Source: JAUUSJ01 sp964439395
Lineage (GTDB): Bacteria > Bacillota > Clostridia > Lachnospirales > Lachnospiraceae
Direction of reading: 5' to 3'
Length of the DNA: 64,000 nucleotides
NCBI GenBank assembly: GCA_964439395.1
Contig: CAYTNV010000014.1
Coordinates: 15,345 to 79,344, forward strand
The translations under genes were made by a program, and so were the position numbers. This document shows, one piece after another, positions 26,290-35,426 of the stretch (within the stretch, counting starts at the first letter, position 1; the number at the start of each line of letters is the position of its first letter). A model generated the notes under the pieces. It did no database searches, was not told where the DNA came from, and was given only the letters and a program-made list of their open reading frames with translations.

Positions 26290-28002
26290 ATGTTTAAAGG
26301 AATTGGTGCATCAGCTGGTGTGGGAATCGGAAAGGTCGTTGTAATCAAAGATCAGGAAGTTAGTATAGTAGAAAAAAAGATTGCTGATGTTGCAGCTGAG
26401 AAGGCAAGATTTCAGGAAGCTATTGATAAATTCATCGCTAAAACTCAAGCTATGGCAGATGATATGAAAGAGAGATTGGGTGCTAAAGAGGCTGAAATTT
26501 TAGAGGGACATCTCTTAATCTCTATGGATCCAGAGTTTTCTGGACAGGTAGAGGGAATTATTGAGGCTGAACTTTTGAATGCAGAGGCAGCATTAAATCG
26601 AGTAGGAGATCAGTTTATCGCAATGTTCTCTTCTATTCCAGATGAAATGTTCCAGCAAAGAGCAACAGACGTTGCCGATGTTCGTGCAAGAATTTTGAAA
26701 AATTTAGCTGGAATAGAGGAAGTTGATATTAGTGCACTTCCAGCAGGTACTATTTTAGTGGCAGAAGATTTGACTCCATCTATGACAGCTGGAATCAATA
26801 ATCAAAATGTTGTAGGTATTATGACAGAGGTTGGTGGAAAGACTTCTCACTCTGCTATCTTGGCAAGAGCATTGGAGATTCCTGCTGTTCTTAGTATCGA
26901 AGGCGGTATCTTAAATAGAGTAAATGACGGTGATTTAGTAATTGTTGACGGTAGCGATGGTGATGTAATCGTTGGACCAACAGATGATGAGGTTGCGACA
27001 TATACAAAGAAACGTAATGATTACTTAGAAGCAAAAGAAGCTTTGAAGAAATTTATTGGAAAGCCTAGCCAGACATCAGATGGTCATGTTGTTGAGCTTG
27101 TTTGTAATATTGGTAAACCAGAGGATGTTACAAAAGTTATCGAGTGCGATGGCGAGGGTGTTGGATTATTTAGAACAGAATTCTTATTTATGGATCATGA
27201 CAGTGCTCCAAGTGAGGAAGAGCAGTTTGAGGCATATAAGAAGGTGGCAGAGTCCTTAGAGGGAAAACCAGTTATCATCCGTACATTGGATATCGGTGGT
27301 GACAAGGCAGTTCCTTATATGGGGCTTGAGCAGGAAGAGAACCCATTCTTAGGTTATAGAGCTGTTCGTCTTTGTCTTGACAGAGTAGAAGATTTGTATC
27401 GCCCACAGCTTCGTGCATTACTTCGTGCAAGTGCATACGGTAATATTAAGATTATGGTTCCACTTGTTACATGTGTAGATGAGCTTAGAGCTGTAAAAGC
27501 TTTAGTAGAAGAGATTAAAGCTGAGTTAGATGCAGAGGGAATCGCATACAATAAAGATATTCCTGTAGGTATTATGATGGAAACTGCAGCTGCAAGTGTT
27601 ATCGCTGATATCTTAGCAGAGGAGGCAGCGTTCTTCAGTATTGGAACAAACGACTTAATTGGATATACTATGGCAGTAGACCGTGGAAATGCTAAGGTTG
27701 CTTATCTTTACAAACCATTCCAGCCAGCAGTTGTTCGCTCTATTCAGAGAATTATTGCTGCAGCTAAAAAGACTGGTATCATGGTTGGTATGTGTGGAGA
27801 GGTTGCAGCAGATCCATTGATGGTTCCTGTATTATTAGGATTTGGACTTGATGAGTTTAGTGTAAGTGCAACATCTGTATTAGCTACAAGAAAAGTTATG
27901 TCTGATTGGACAAAAGAAGAGGCTGAGGCATTGGCAGCTAAGGTTGTTGAGATGAAGACTGCGGATGAGATTTATGAATGCTTAAAGGCAGCTCAGAAAT
28001 AA
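26290..28002 (+). CDS. ptsI: PTS enzyme I (phosphoenolpyruvate-protein phosphotransferase)
   Basis: Takes phosphate from PEP and passes it to HPr. The 570-aa protein has an N-terminal HPr-binding helical domain, the swivelling phosphohistidine domain with GGKTSHSAILARALEIPAV (His187) and the C-terminal PEP-binding TIM barrel with TEFLFMDHDSAPSEEEQF, GVMMETAAAS-type metal region (PVGIMMETAAASVI) and MCGEVAADP. A GGGGTG site precedes the ATG. Cotranscription with ptsH is possible but the gap contains a hairpin. Confidence 0.97.
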   Translation: MFKGIGASAGVGIGKVVVIKDQEVSIVEKKIADVAAEKARFQEAIDKFIAKTQAMADDMKERLGAKEAEILEGHLLISMDPEFSGQVEGIIEAELLNAEAALNRVGDQFIAMFSSIPDEMFQQRATDVADVRARILKNLAGIEEVDISALPAGTILVAEDLTPSMTAGINNQNVVGIMTEVGGKTSHSAILARALEIPAVLSIEGGILNRVNDGDLVIVDGSDGDVIVGPTDDEVATYTKKRNDYLEAKEALKKFIGKPSQTSDGHVVELVCNIGKPEDVTKVIECDGEGVGLFRTEFLFMDHDSAPSEEEQFEAYKKVAESLEGKPVIIRTLDIGGDKAVPYMGLEQEENPFLGYRAVRLCLDRVEDLYRPQLRALLRASAYGNIKIMVPLVTCVDELRAVKALVEEIKAELDAEGIAYNKDIPVGIMMETAAASVIADILAEEAAFFSIGTNDLIGYTMAVDRGNAKVAYLYKPFQPAVVRSIQRIIAAAKKTGIMVGMCGEVAADPLMVPVLLGFGLDEFSVSATSVLATRKVMSDWTKEEAEALAAKVVEMKTADEIYECLKAAQK

Positions 28003-28020
28003 TTATTTTTTGAATATATA

Positions 28021-28056
28021 AGAGGTAGTGAGTTTAAAAACACTGCCTCTTTTCTT
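28021..28056 (+). terminator. Terminator after ptsI
   Basis: AGAGGTAGTG pairs with CACTGCCTCT (28041-28050) with one GU pair, then TTTCTTTT. Confidence 0.85.
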
Positions 28057-28291
28057 TTGGTCTTTCCTTCCCCATTTCTCTCGAAAATTCCCTTCTAATC
28101 TGTATTTTTTGTATAATATATGTCATTTAAATTGTTTCAAAACCTATGCCTTATGAAACAGCGTAAGCTATTTCATATTAAAAAAGAAAGAGAATTATAG
28201 TAAAAGTGGAAAAAGCTTTAGAAAAAGGGACTTGCGTGATAGAAAATTTTATGCTATATTCAAAACAATTTATTAGAAGAATTTTGAGGAG

Positions 28292-28331
28292 GCCACGAAG
28301 CAGTGACAATGTTTCGGGGCAATTTTCTTTT
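28292..28331 (+). promoter_or_regulatory. Hairpin in the gatCAB leader
   Basis: GCCACGAA (28292-28299) pairs with TTTCGGGGC (28312-28320) apart from one A/G mismatch, followed by AATTTTCTTTTT. A promoter-like TTGCGT and TATATT pair lies upstream (about 28233-28260). This could be an attenuator of gatCAB; no known riboswitch is recognised. The earlier part of this 386-base gap has a TATAAT near 28113 and nothing else clear. Confidence 0.4.
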
Positions 28332-28388
28332 TACAATGTAAATTTATGTAAATAAAAGAAAAATAATAGACTTAATAAGGAGGAAAAA

Positions 28389-28682
28389 ATGGCAAATATA
28401 ATTTCAGATGAGACAATAGAGTACGTTGGTATTTTGGCAAAGCTTGAGCTTTCAGAGGAAGAAAAGGAACAGGCAAAGCAGGATATGGGAAAAATGTTAG
28501 ATTATATCGATATGTTAAATGAGTTGAATACAGAGGGCGTAGAGCCAATGTCTCATATCTTTCCTGTTAATAATGTCTTTCGCGAGGATATTGTGACGAA
28601 TAAAGATGAGAGCGAGTTGACATTGAAGAATGCGCCTGAGAAAAAAGATGGGGCATTCCAAGTGCCAAAGACGGTAGAGTAG
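28389..28682 (+). CDS. gatC: Asp-tRNA(Asn)/Glu-tRNA(Gln) amidotransferase subunit C
   Basis: A 97-aa subunit that wraps around GatA and stabilises the amidotransferase. The family pattern is present: VGILAKLELSEEEKEQAKQD, KMLDYIDMLNELNTEGVEPM and VFREDI. AAGGAGG precedes the ATG. First gene of gatCAB, followed after 12 bases by gatA. Confidence 0.96.
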   Translation: MANIISDETIEYVGILAKLELSEEEKEQAKQDMGKMLDYIDMLNELNTEGVEPMSHIFPVNNVFREDIVTNKDESELTLKNAPEKKDGAFQVPKTVE

Positions 28683-28694
28683 GAGGAATAAAAG

Positions 28695-30167
28695 ATGAAT
28701 ATAATGAGTTTGACTGCTGTGGAGCTGGGAAAAAAAATTAAGGCGGGAGAGATAACAGTAGTTGAGGCGGCTAAGGCTGCTATTGAGGCAATAGAAAAAA
28801 AAGAGGAAAAAATAAATAGTTTTGTGACAGTGGATAGAGAGGCTGCACTAGAGCAGGCAAAGAAAGTGCAAAAGTTAATTGACGATGGAAACCTTTCTGG
28901 TCCATTGGCAGGTGTTCCAGTGGCAATTAAAGATAATATGTGCACAGAAGGGATGCTTACAACTTGTAGTTCTAAAATTTTAGGAAATTATAATCCCACT
29001 TATACAGCTACAGCAGTAGAAAATTTAAAAAAGGTAGGAGCTATTATTATTGGAAAGACAAATATGGATGAGTTTGCGATGGGAAGTACGACAGAGACCT
29101 CTGCCTACGGTGTAACGAGAAATCCTTGGAATATAGGACATGTGCCTGGGGGATCATCAGGAGGTTCGGCGGCGGCAGTTGCGGCGGAAGAATGCACGTA
29201 TGCATTGGGTTCTGATACAGGTGGATCAATTCGTCAGCCAAGCTCTTTTTGCGGCGTGGTTGGCATGAAGCCGACTTATGGAACGGTTTCTCGCTATGGT
29301 TTGATTGCGTATGGCTCTTCCCTAGACCAGATTGGTCCTATTGCAAAGGATGTGACAGATTGTGCTACAATCTTGGAGATAATTGCTTCCTATGATAAAA
29401 AAGATAGTACTTCAATGAAAAGAGAGAGGTATGATTTTACTTCAGCATTAAAAAATGATGTGGCAGGAATGAAAATTGGTATTCCGAAAGATTATTTCGG
29501 AGATGGATTAGATAGGGAAGTAAAAAAAGCAATTTTAGATGTTGCAGGGACTTTAGAGGAAAAAGGTGCTGTCGTAGAGGAGTTTACACTCGGCTTAGTT
29601 GAGTATGCAATTCCAGCTTATTATGTTATCGCATCTGCGGAGGCAAGCTCAAATCTTGCAAGGTTTGACGGAGTAAAATATGGATATAGAACAGAGGAGT
29701 ATCGCGGTCTCCATAATATGTATAAGAAATCTCGTTCTGAGGGATTTGGGGCAGAAGTAAAGAGAAGGATTATGCTTGGTTCCTTTGTATTAAGCTCTGG
29801 ATATTACGATGCTTATTACTTAAAAGCACTTCGCACAAAGGCATTAATTAAGGCAGAGTTTGATAAAGCGTTTAAAAAATATGATATTATTTTAGGACCA
29901 GCTGCACCGACGACAGCTCCTAAGATTGGAGAAAGTTTAGCGGATCCAATTCAGATGTATCTAGGAGATATTTATACTGTCTCTGTCAACTTAGCTGGAC
30001 TTCCGGCAATCTCTCTTCCTTGTGGAACTGATAAAAACGGTCTTCCAATCGGTGTACAGATGATTGGTGATTGTTTTGAGGAGAGAAAAATTATTCAGGC
30101 TGCTTATACGTATGAGCAGACAAGAGATTATGCAAGATGTGAGATTGCAAAAAGGGGGGACGAGTAA
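28695..30167 (+). CDS. gatA: Asp-tRNA(Asn)/Glu-tRNA(Gln) amidotransferase subunit A
   Basis: The glutaminase subunit. The 490-aa amidase-signature protein has the catalytic Lys in VAIKDNMCTEG, the Gly/Ser-rich GGSSGGSAAAVAAEE and GSDTGGSIRQPSSFCG with the Ser-cisSer pair. Releases ammonia from glutamine for GatB. AGGAGG lies 8 bases before the ATG and overlaps the gatC stop. Confidence 0.97.
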   Translation: MNIMSLTAVELGKKIKAGEITVVEAAKAAIEAIEKKEEKINSFVTVDREAALEQAKKVQKLIDDGNLSGPLAGVPVAIKDNMCTEGMLTTCSSKILGNYNPTYTATAVENLKKVGAIIIGKTNMDEFAMGSTTETSAYGVTRNPWNIGHVPGGSSGGSAAAVAAEECTYALGSDTGGSIRQPSSFCGVVGMKPTYGTVSRYGLIAYGSSLDQIGPIAKDVTDCATILEIIASYDKKDSTSMKRERYDFTSALKNDVAGMKIGIPKDYFGDGLDREVKKAILDVAGTLEEKGAVVEEFTLGLVEYAIPAYYVIASAEASSNLARFDGVKYGYRTEEYRGLHNMYKKSRSEGFGAEVKRRIMLGSFVLSSGYYDAYYLKALRTKALIKAEFDKAFKKYDIILGPAAPTTAPKIGESLADPIQMYLGDIYTVSVNLAGLPAISLPCGTDKNGLPIGVQMIGDCFEERKIIQAAYTYEQTRDYARCEIAKRGDE

Positions 30168-30168
30168 G

Positions 30169-31605
30169 ATGAGCAGAGAATATGAGACAGTCATTGGTTT
30201 AGAGGTGCATGTGGAGTTAGCCACTAAGACGAAAATTTTTTGTGGATGTAGCACAGCATTTGGAGGTGCACCAAATACACATACTTGTCCTGTTTGTACA
30301 GGTATGCCAGGGTCTCTTCCAGTTTTGAATAAACAAGTAGTAGAGTATGCGTTAGCGGTTGGTCTTGCGACGAATTGCTCTATTCATCAATACTGTAAAT
30401 TTGATAGAAAAAATTATTTTTATCCAGATAATCCTCAAAACTATCAGATTTCACAGCTTTATCTTCCAATCTGTCACGACGGATATGTCGAGATTGAGGT
30501 AGGAGGAGTAAAGAAAAATATTGGAATTCACGAAATTCATATGGAAGAAGATGCGGGAAAACTAATTCATGATCCTTGGGATGATTGCTCTTTGGTTGAT
30601 TTTAATCGAAGTGGCGTTCCGCTGATTGAAATTGTATCTGAGCCAGATATGCGTTCGGCAGAAGAAGTTATCGCATATTTGGATAAACTCCGCCTTATTA
30701 TTCAGTATCTTGGAGCATCTGACTGTAAGTTGCAGGAAGGCTCTATGCGTGCGGACGTTAATCTTTCTGTGAGAGAAGTAGGAGCAAAGGAGTTTGGCAC
30801 GAGAACGGAGATGAAAAATCTTAATTCTTTTAAGGCAATTGCTAGAGCAATCGAGGCAGAGAGAGAGAGACAAATTGATTTGATTGAGGATGGGAAAAAG
30901 GTTGTCCAAGAGACTAGAAGATGGGATGATGCGAAAGAATATTCTTATGCGATGCGCTCCAAGGAAGATGCACAAGACTACCGCTATTTCCCAGAGCCTG
31001 ATTTAGTACCGATTATGATTAGTGATGAGTGGTTACAAAAAATTAAAGATACACAGCCAGAGCTTCGAACTGAAAAACAGGAAAGATATAAAGAGGAATA
31101 TGGACTTCCGGAATATGATATTGATATTATTACGGCCTCAAAGCATATGGCGGATATTTTTGAGCAGACAATTGCCATCTGTGGAAAGCCAAAGGAAGTG
31201 TCTAACTGGCTCATGGGTGAGACAATGAAGTTATTGAAAGAACAAGAAATGGATGCGGATCAGATTTCTTTCTCTCCAGCTAATTTAGCTGCCATGATTG
31301 GATTGATTGAGAAAGGGGAGTTAAATAGAAGTGTGGCGAAGGACGTATTTAAAGAAATCTTTATTCATGATATAGATCCAGTTTCTTATATTGAGAAGCA
31401 TAGTTTGAAGAATGTGTCTGATGAGGGTGCTATTAAAGCTACGATCGAGGAAATTATTGCGAAAAATCCACAGTCTATTGCAGATTATAAGGCTGGAAAG
31501 AAAAAAGCTATGGGCTTTTTAGTTGGTCAGACAATGAGGGCGACGAAGGGAAAAGCAGATCCAGCTATGGTAAATAAAATTTTGAGAGAGCTATTGGAAG
31601 CATAG
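30169..31605 (+). CDS. gatB: Asp-tRNA(Asn)/Glu-tRNA(Gln) amidotransferase subunit B
   Basis: The kinase/tRNA-binding subunit that amidates mischarged tRNA. The 478-aa protein has YETVIGLEVHVELATKTKIF, the metal-binding CGCSTAFG...CPVC segment, DFNRSGVPLIEIVSEPD and a C-terminal YqeY-like tail with GFLVGQTMRATKGKADP. ATG 30169, one base after the gatA stop, is preferred over an in-frame start inside gatA. The complete gatCAB implies that Gln-tRNA is made by the indirect route. Confidence 0.97.
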   Translation: MSREYETVIGLEVHVELATKTKIFCGCSTAFGGAPNTHTCPVCTGMPGSLPVLNKQVVEYALAVGLATNCSIHQYCKFDRKNYFYPDNPQNYQISQLYLPICHDGYVEIEVGGVKKNIGIHEIHMEEDAGKLIHDPWDDCSLVDFNRSGVPLIEIVSEPDMRSAEEVIAYLDKLRLIIQYLGASDCKLQEGSMRADVNLSVREVGAKEFGTRTEMKNLNSFKAIARAIEAERERQIDLIEDGKKVVQETRRWDDAKEYSYAMRSKEDAQDYRYFPEPDLVPIMISDEWLQKIKDTQPELRTEKQERYKEEYGLPEYDIDIITASKHMADIFEQTIAICGKPKEVSNWLMGETMKLLKEQEMDADQISFSPANLAAMIGLIEKGELNRSVAKDVFKEIFIHDIDPVSYIEKHSLKNVSDEGAIKATIEEIIAKNPQSIADYKAGKKKAMGFLVGQTMRATKGKADPAMVNKILRELLEA

Positions 31606-31876
31606 TTAAATAATTATATAGAATAATAGACGTTATAAAAAAGAAAAAGTATATTTTAAAAACATATTGTATTTTTGAAATTTTAACTGCATATTAATTT
31701 TTTGCTGTTTTATTCAAGTATTTTCTATAGTGCTATAGTATATATGCAGTAAAAGATAGAATAGATGAAATTTTGAAAGTACTGTTATCGTTTTTTTATA
31801 TACTTTTTTTCTTTTTGACTGTTTCATGATAGATATATTTTTTATGTGATAGTCTTTATCTTTTTATAAAAATAGG

Positions 31877-31905
31877 GTGACAGATGAAAATATTTATGCT
31901 ATAAT
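31877..31905 (+). promoter_or_regulatory. Promoter of the first BIG2 gene
   Basis: GTGACA (31877-31882), 17-bp spacer and TATAAT (31900-31905) with an extended TGC. The rest of the 441-base gap is very AT-rich; CTATAG-tg-CTATAG near 31726 is a small symmetrical motif of unknown role. Confidence 0.65.
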
Positions 31906-32046
31906 AAAAGAAATTTAATACTTTTGTAAAAAACACAATAAAAATGACACAAAAAATTAATATATTATTCATTAGGACGAGAAGAGGAAATTTGAAGTGA
32001 ATAATAAACAAATGATTCAGAAAGGATAAAGAGGAGGAAAAAGAAA

Positions 32047-33696
32047 ATGAAACAACGGAAAAAGGGAATACAAATTTTCCTATTGATTTTAATGGCAGTT
32101 TCGCTTTGCTTTAGTATATCGACAAAAGCAGAGGCGGCGAGTGTTTCTAAAGTAAAGTTTTCAAAATCCAGTTATACGATATCACAAGGATCAAAGAAAA
32201 CATTGACAGTGTCAATTTCACCTTCCAGTGAGAAAAAAAGAAAGGTAAATTTTAAGTCAAGCAATAGCTCTATTGTTACAGTAAAAAGAAAATCAAATAA
32301 TACAGTAGAAATTACGGCTAAGAAGACTGGAACAGCCACTATTACGGCGACAGTAAATGGAACGAAAGTTAAGACAACATGTAAGATTAAGGTACAGAAG
32401 CCAAAAGTAGCCACGAAAAAAGTGGCGATTTCTCCAAGTAGTACAGTTGTATATAAGGGACATACAAAGACATTAAAAGCATCCGTAAGTCCGTCTAATG
32501 CTACATATAGAAAAGTAACATGGTCATCGAGCAATACAAAAATTGCTACAGTGAATTCAAAAGGAAAAGTTACTGCGAAGAAAGCAGGAACTGTGACAAT
32601 TACGGCAGAAGTTAAATCAGCAAATAAAAAGGCAACTTGTAAAATTACAGTAAAAAATCCTACAATTCGTTTAACTTCTATAAGTAAGACTGTTTACGTG
32701 GATGATACATATACATTGAAGGCGACCGTTGCTCCATCTAGTGAGACAGTGACGTGGTCATCAAGTAATACAAAAATTGCCGCAGTAAATTCAAAAGGAA
32801 AAGTTACTGCAAAAAAAGCAGGAACAGCGACAATTACAGCAAAAATTAAGGGAACGAGCATTAAGAAGACATGTAAGATAACAGTGAAAGAAAAGTCACT
32901 TAAATTATCCGATGATAAGATATCGATATATGTAGGTGACACAAAGACATTAAAGGCAACTTCTACTCCATCTAATGAGAAAATTTTGTGGTCATCAAGT
33001 AATACAAAAATTGCTACAGTAAATTCAAGTGGTAAAGTTACAGCGAAAAAAGCGGGTACGGCAACGATTACAGCAAAGATTAAGGATACCAATATAAAGA
33101 AAACATGTGAAGTAGCAGTAAAAAATGTGGAGGCAAAGAAAGTAATATTATCTGCATCAACAGCCTCTATTTATGTTGGAGAAGCGAGAACATTGACAGC
33201 AACTGTCTCTCCGACTAATACGACGAATAAGGAATTGACTTGGTCTTCGAGTGATACATCTGTTGCCATAGTTAGTACAGCTGGTAAAGTGACGGGTAAA
33301 AAAGCAGGTACGGCAACGATTACAGTCAAGGTTTCAGGAACAAATATTAAGGATACTTGTAAAGTGACTGTGAAAAATAAGACCGCTACGGCCGCAGAAA
33401 TTGCGGATAAGTTTTATCATACATGGAAAGGTTCTCAGTATTCCACTGAAATACAAAATAGAATTACAAAAACATATATGTATATTAATGGTGAGAGTGA
33501 GGGAAGCAAATACAAAATTACAAATTCTACTGTAAATGCAGATGGCTCTATTTGGATTTATGCGACAATTCAAGATCCAACGCAGTATGGACTATTTAAA
33601 ATTTCAGCAGACGGAAAGACAATGAAAGTATCGTATTCCCATGATAACGGAAAAAATTATTCTAATACAGAGTATAGCTTTACTAAAATAAAATAA
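32047..33696 (+). CDS. Secreted protein with five BIG2 (bacterial Ig-like) domains
   Basis: A 549-aa surface or secreted protein. A signal peptide (about residues 1-30, ending STKAEA) is followed by five tandem BIG2 domains of about 80 residues, each with the pattern TLKATVSPSN, TWSSSNTKIATVNSKGKVTA, KKAGTATITAKI and TCKITVK. The last 100 residues form a different C-terminal domain (AAEIADKFYHTWKGSQYS onward). No sortase motif or S-layer homology domain is seen, so the anchor is unclear. AGAGGAGG precedes the ATG. The DNA of repeats 2-4 is itself repetitive, suggesting recent duplication. Confidence 0.92.
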   Translation: MKQRKKGIQIFLLILMAVSLCFSISTKAEAASVSKVKFSKSSYTISQGSKKTLTVSISPSSEKKRKVNFKSSNSSIVTVKRKSNNTVEITAKKTGTATITATVNGTKVKTTCKIKVQKPKVATKKVAISPSSTVVYKGHTKTLKASVSPSNATYRKVTWSSSNTKIATVNSKGKVTAKKAGTVTITAEVKSANKKATCKITVKNPTIRLTSISKTVYVDDTYTLKATVAPSSETVTWSSSNTKIAAVNSKGKVTAKKAGTATITAKIKGTSIKKTCKITVKEKSLKLSDDKISIYVGDTKTLKATSTPSNEKILWSSSNTKIATVNSSGKVTAKKAGTATITAKIKDTNIKKTCEVAVKNVEAKKVILSASTASIYVGEARTLTATVSPTNTTNKELTWSSSDTSVAIVSTAGKVTGKKAGTATITVKVSGTNIKDTCKVTVKNKTATAAEIADKFYHTWKGSQYSTEIQNRITKTYMYINGESEGSKYKITNSTVNADGSIWIYATIQDPTQYGLFKISADGKTMKVSYSHDNGKNYSNTEYSFTKIK

Positions 33697-33702
33697 TAAA
33701 AG

Positions 33703-33767
33703 AGACTATTGTAAGAAAAATAAGACATTAGTAAATATGAAAATTTTCTTACAATAGTCTTTCTTTT
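33703..33767 (+). terminator. Terminator after the first BIG2 gene
   Basis: AGACTATTGTAAGAAAA (33703-33719) pairs perfectly with TTTTCTTACAATAGTCT (33744-33760), followed by TTCTTTT. The stem resembles that of elements E1 and E3 (ATTGCAAAAT) but the conserved inner segment is absent. Confidence 0.85.
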
Positions 33768-33798
33768 ATCTAAAAATCGAGAAAAATTGGAAAATTAA

Positions 33799-33827
33799 TT
33801 GAAATAGTATATAGAATATGTTATAAT
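33799..33827 (+). promoter_or_regulatory. Promoter of the second BIG2 gene leader
   Basis: TTGAAA (33799-33804), 17-bp spacer, TATAAT (33822-33827). Confidence 0.7.
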
Positions 33828-33833
33828 TTACTA

Positions 33834-34068
33834 TGAGAATTTAGAAAACAGGTGGGCAAGAGTCAATCTATTTTTACTTTTGTCTAAAAATATGTTTTTT
33901 ATTTCTAGTAGTGTCTGTTTTAAAGATACTGGTGGGAATGAGCTCATTTTTAACTTAGTATAGGGTAATCAAATTCGTAGAGGGCGAATATGTATGTATT
34001 TGATTATGAGGGCTAAGTATAACAGAATCATAGTTGGCATATGTATGTAAAAAGGAGGAAAGAAGACT
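33834..34068 (+). ncRNA. Long structured 5' leader of the second BIG2 gene
   Basis: About 235 nt between the start site and ATG. The 3' half folds into nested helices: ACTTAG (33953-33958) with CTAAGT (34013-34018), TAATCAAAT (33966-33974) with ATTTGATTA (33998-34006) and an inner ATTCG/CGAAT. Purine-rich loops (AGGG, GAGGG) face each other. No T-run terminator is present. Possibly a translational riboswitch or a stability element. No known class recognised. Confidence 0.45.
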
Positions 34069-34944
34069 ATGAAGAGAAGATTATTATCATTGTTTTTGTG
34101 CTTTGGAATATTAGCAATATGCTTTATAAGTCCAACTGTCACAAAAGCAGATACGATTCAGGCAGCAGTGACAGAGGTTAAGCTTAATAAATCAGTGATG
34201 ACAATAAAAGCTGGACAATCTTCAATATTAAAAGCTACCATTTATCCTACTAGTTCTAATTATTTAACTGTTTCATTTGTGGCTAGCAATTCTAATATAA
34301 GTTTAAAGAGAAAAACGAATAATTCTGTAACTGTAACTGGAAAGAAAGCAGGACAGGCAACAATTACTGCAACTGCGAGAGCAACTGGAAGTAAGGTTAA
34401 GGTGACTGCAAAATGTAAAGTTATTGTTAGCAGTGGAGCAGTTGTTGCTCCAAAGAGCGTTACTATCTCATCTAGCTCTAAGACTGGAGCAAAGACGACA
34501 TATATTGGAAATACATGTACATTAAAGGCTACAGTATCACCTTCTAATGCGACAAATAAGAATATTACTTGGAGTTCCAATAATACTACTATCGCTGTTA
34601 TAGATTCTAAGGGGAAGGTAAGTGGAAAGACTCCTGGTGTAGCAACAATTACAGCGACTGTTACAGGGACTAATATTAAGTCCACCTATAAAGTAATAGT
34701 GAAAAAGAAAAAACTTCAGATTTATCCTTCATCACTTAATTTAGCTGTAGGAGAAAAAGAAAGTATAGTAATAACTAAGGTAGAGCCTAGTAGTTCAAAA
34801 ATAATTTGGAGAACAAGTAATTCATTAGTTGCTACTGTAGATTCTAATGGAAATATAAAAGCAATTAAAAAAGGAAAAGCTACTATTACAGCATCTATAT
34901 ACGGAGCGAATGTACAAAAGAAATGTACGGTTATTGTGAAGTAA
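34069..34944 (+). CDS. Secreted protein with three BIG2 domains
   Basis: A 291-aa secreted protein, shorter relative of the gene at 32047. Signal peptide at residues 1-28 (SPTVTKADT), then three BIG2 domains (about 35-125, 128-210 and 213-291) with ITWSSNNTTIAVIDSKGKVS and KKGKATITASIYGA. It ends right after the third domain, with no extra C-terminal domain or anchor. AAAGGAGG precedes the ATG. Its stop codon is inside a long perfect inverted repeat. Confidence 0.9.
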   Translation: MKRRLLSLFLCFGILAICFISPTVTKADTIQAAVTEVKLNKSVMTIKAGQSSILKATIYPTSSNYLTVSFVASNSNISLKRKTNNSVTVTGKKAGQATITATARATGSKVKVTAKCKVIVSSGAVVAPKSVTISSSSKTGAKTTYIGNTCTLKATVSPSNATNKNITWSSNNTTIAVIDSKGKVSGKTPGVATITATVTGTNIKSTYKVIVKKKKLQIYPSSLNLAVGEKESIVITKVEPSSSKIIWRTSNSLVATVDSNGNIKAIKKGKATITASIYGANVQKKCTVIVK

Positions 34945-35010
34945 GAGAAATAAATTAAGAAAAAAAGATGGTTAAATAGCCATCTTTTTTTCTTAATTTA
35001 TTTCTCTTAC
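34941..35010 (+). terminator. 31-bp perfect inverted repeat ending the BIG2 gene
   Basis: 34941-34971 is the exact reverse complement of 34980-35010, with the 8-base loop TTAAATAG. The core GATGG/CCATC with A7 and T7 is a bidirectional terminator, but the AT-rich outer 19 bp extend far beyond what termination needs and include the TAA stop. Confidence 0.85.
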
Positions 35011-35027
35011 TTTAGTGTATTAAGTTT

Positions 35028-35172
35028 TTGATATTCCCTATGCCTAAAGTCAGGGAATTTTTGCCTATACCTCCACTATATCTTGTCCGAAGGATATCAT
35101 GTCTTATATGAAGTCCATAAGCTAGATTAGTTTGTATGGCGTATGGTGTCTATAGCTTATATCTCCCTAGAT
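35028..35172 (-). mobile_element. IS200/IS605-like right end with omegaRNA-like region, copy A
   Basis: On the minus strand it ends ...GACTTTAGGCATAGGGAATATCAA, the form of an IS200/IS605 right end (stem-loop, then TCAA). It shares about 145 nt with 44852-45002 and its 3' 80 nt with 62153-62234. Upstream parts pair as ATAAGCTA/TAGCTTAT. No tnpA or tnpB is nearby, so it is a remnant, a non-autonomous derivative or an orphan omegaRNA. Key residues of the motif are described in pieces; family assignment is from memory of known right ends. Confidence 0.65.
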
Positions 35173-35218
35173 AAAACTAGGTGACTTATGTTCGTTACGA
35201 TAAAAATATATAAGAGGA

Positions 35219-35247
35219 GCCGGTAGTATTAGGGGGAAGCTACCGGC
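35219..35247 (-). repeat. Hairpin beside copy A (possible left-end palindrome)
   Basis: GCCGGTAG and CTACCGGC make a perfect 8-bp stem with a 13-base loop; CCTAG/CTAGG (35166-35181) is a second one nearby. IS200/IS605 elements carry subterminal palindromes at both ends, so this could be the left end. Not followed by T's on either strand. Confidence 0.35.
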
Positions 35248-35426
35248 ATATGAAAAAAATGAAAAAAAGTTTTTATAGTAACCTCTCGATTACTATGGTT
35301 AATAGTATAAGTGAAAACTGTGATTGAATTATGATAGAAATATGAAGAAAATGTGAAATATCCACAAATTATAGGTCAAAAATTGTATAAATTGTAGATT
35401 TTTAATATGATTAACTCAGAAAAAGA

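Noticed and set aside
32520..33300. Regularly spaced repeats that could suggest a CRISPR array
   Set aside because: They are in-frame coding repeats of BIG2 domains, about 234 bp apart, not short repeats with unique spacers. No array is seen elsewhere in the window.
33703..33767. Fourth copy of the ~100-nt structured element
   Set aside because: The stem (ATTGTAAGAAAA) is similar, but the conserved inner segment ATTTTTCATATARGG-ATTGATG is missing, so it is treated as a plain terminator.
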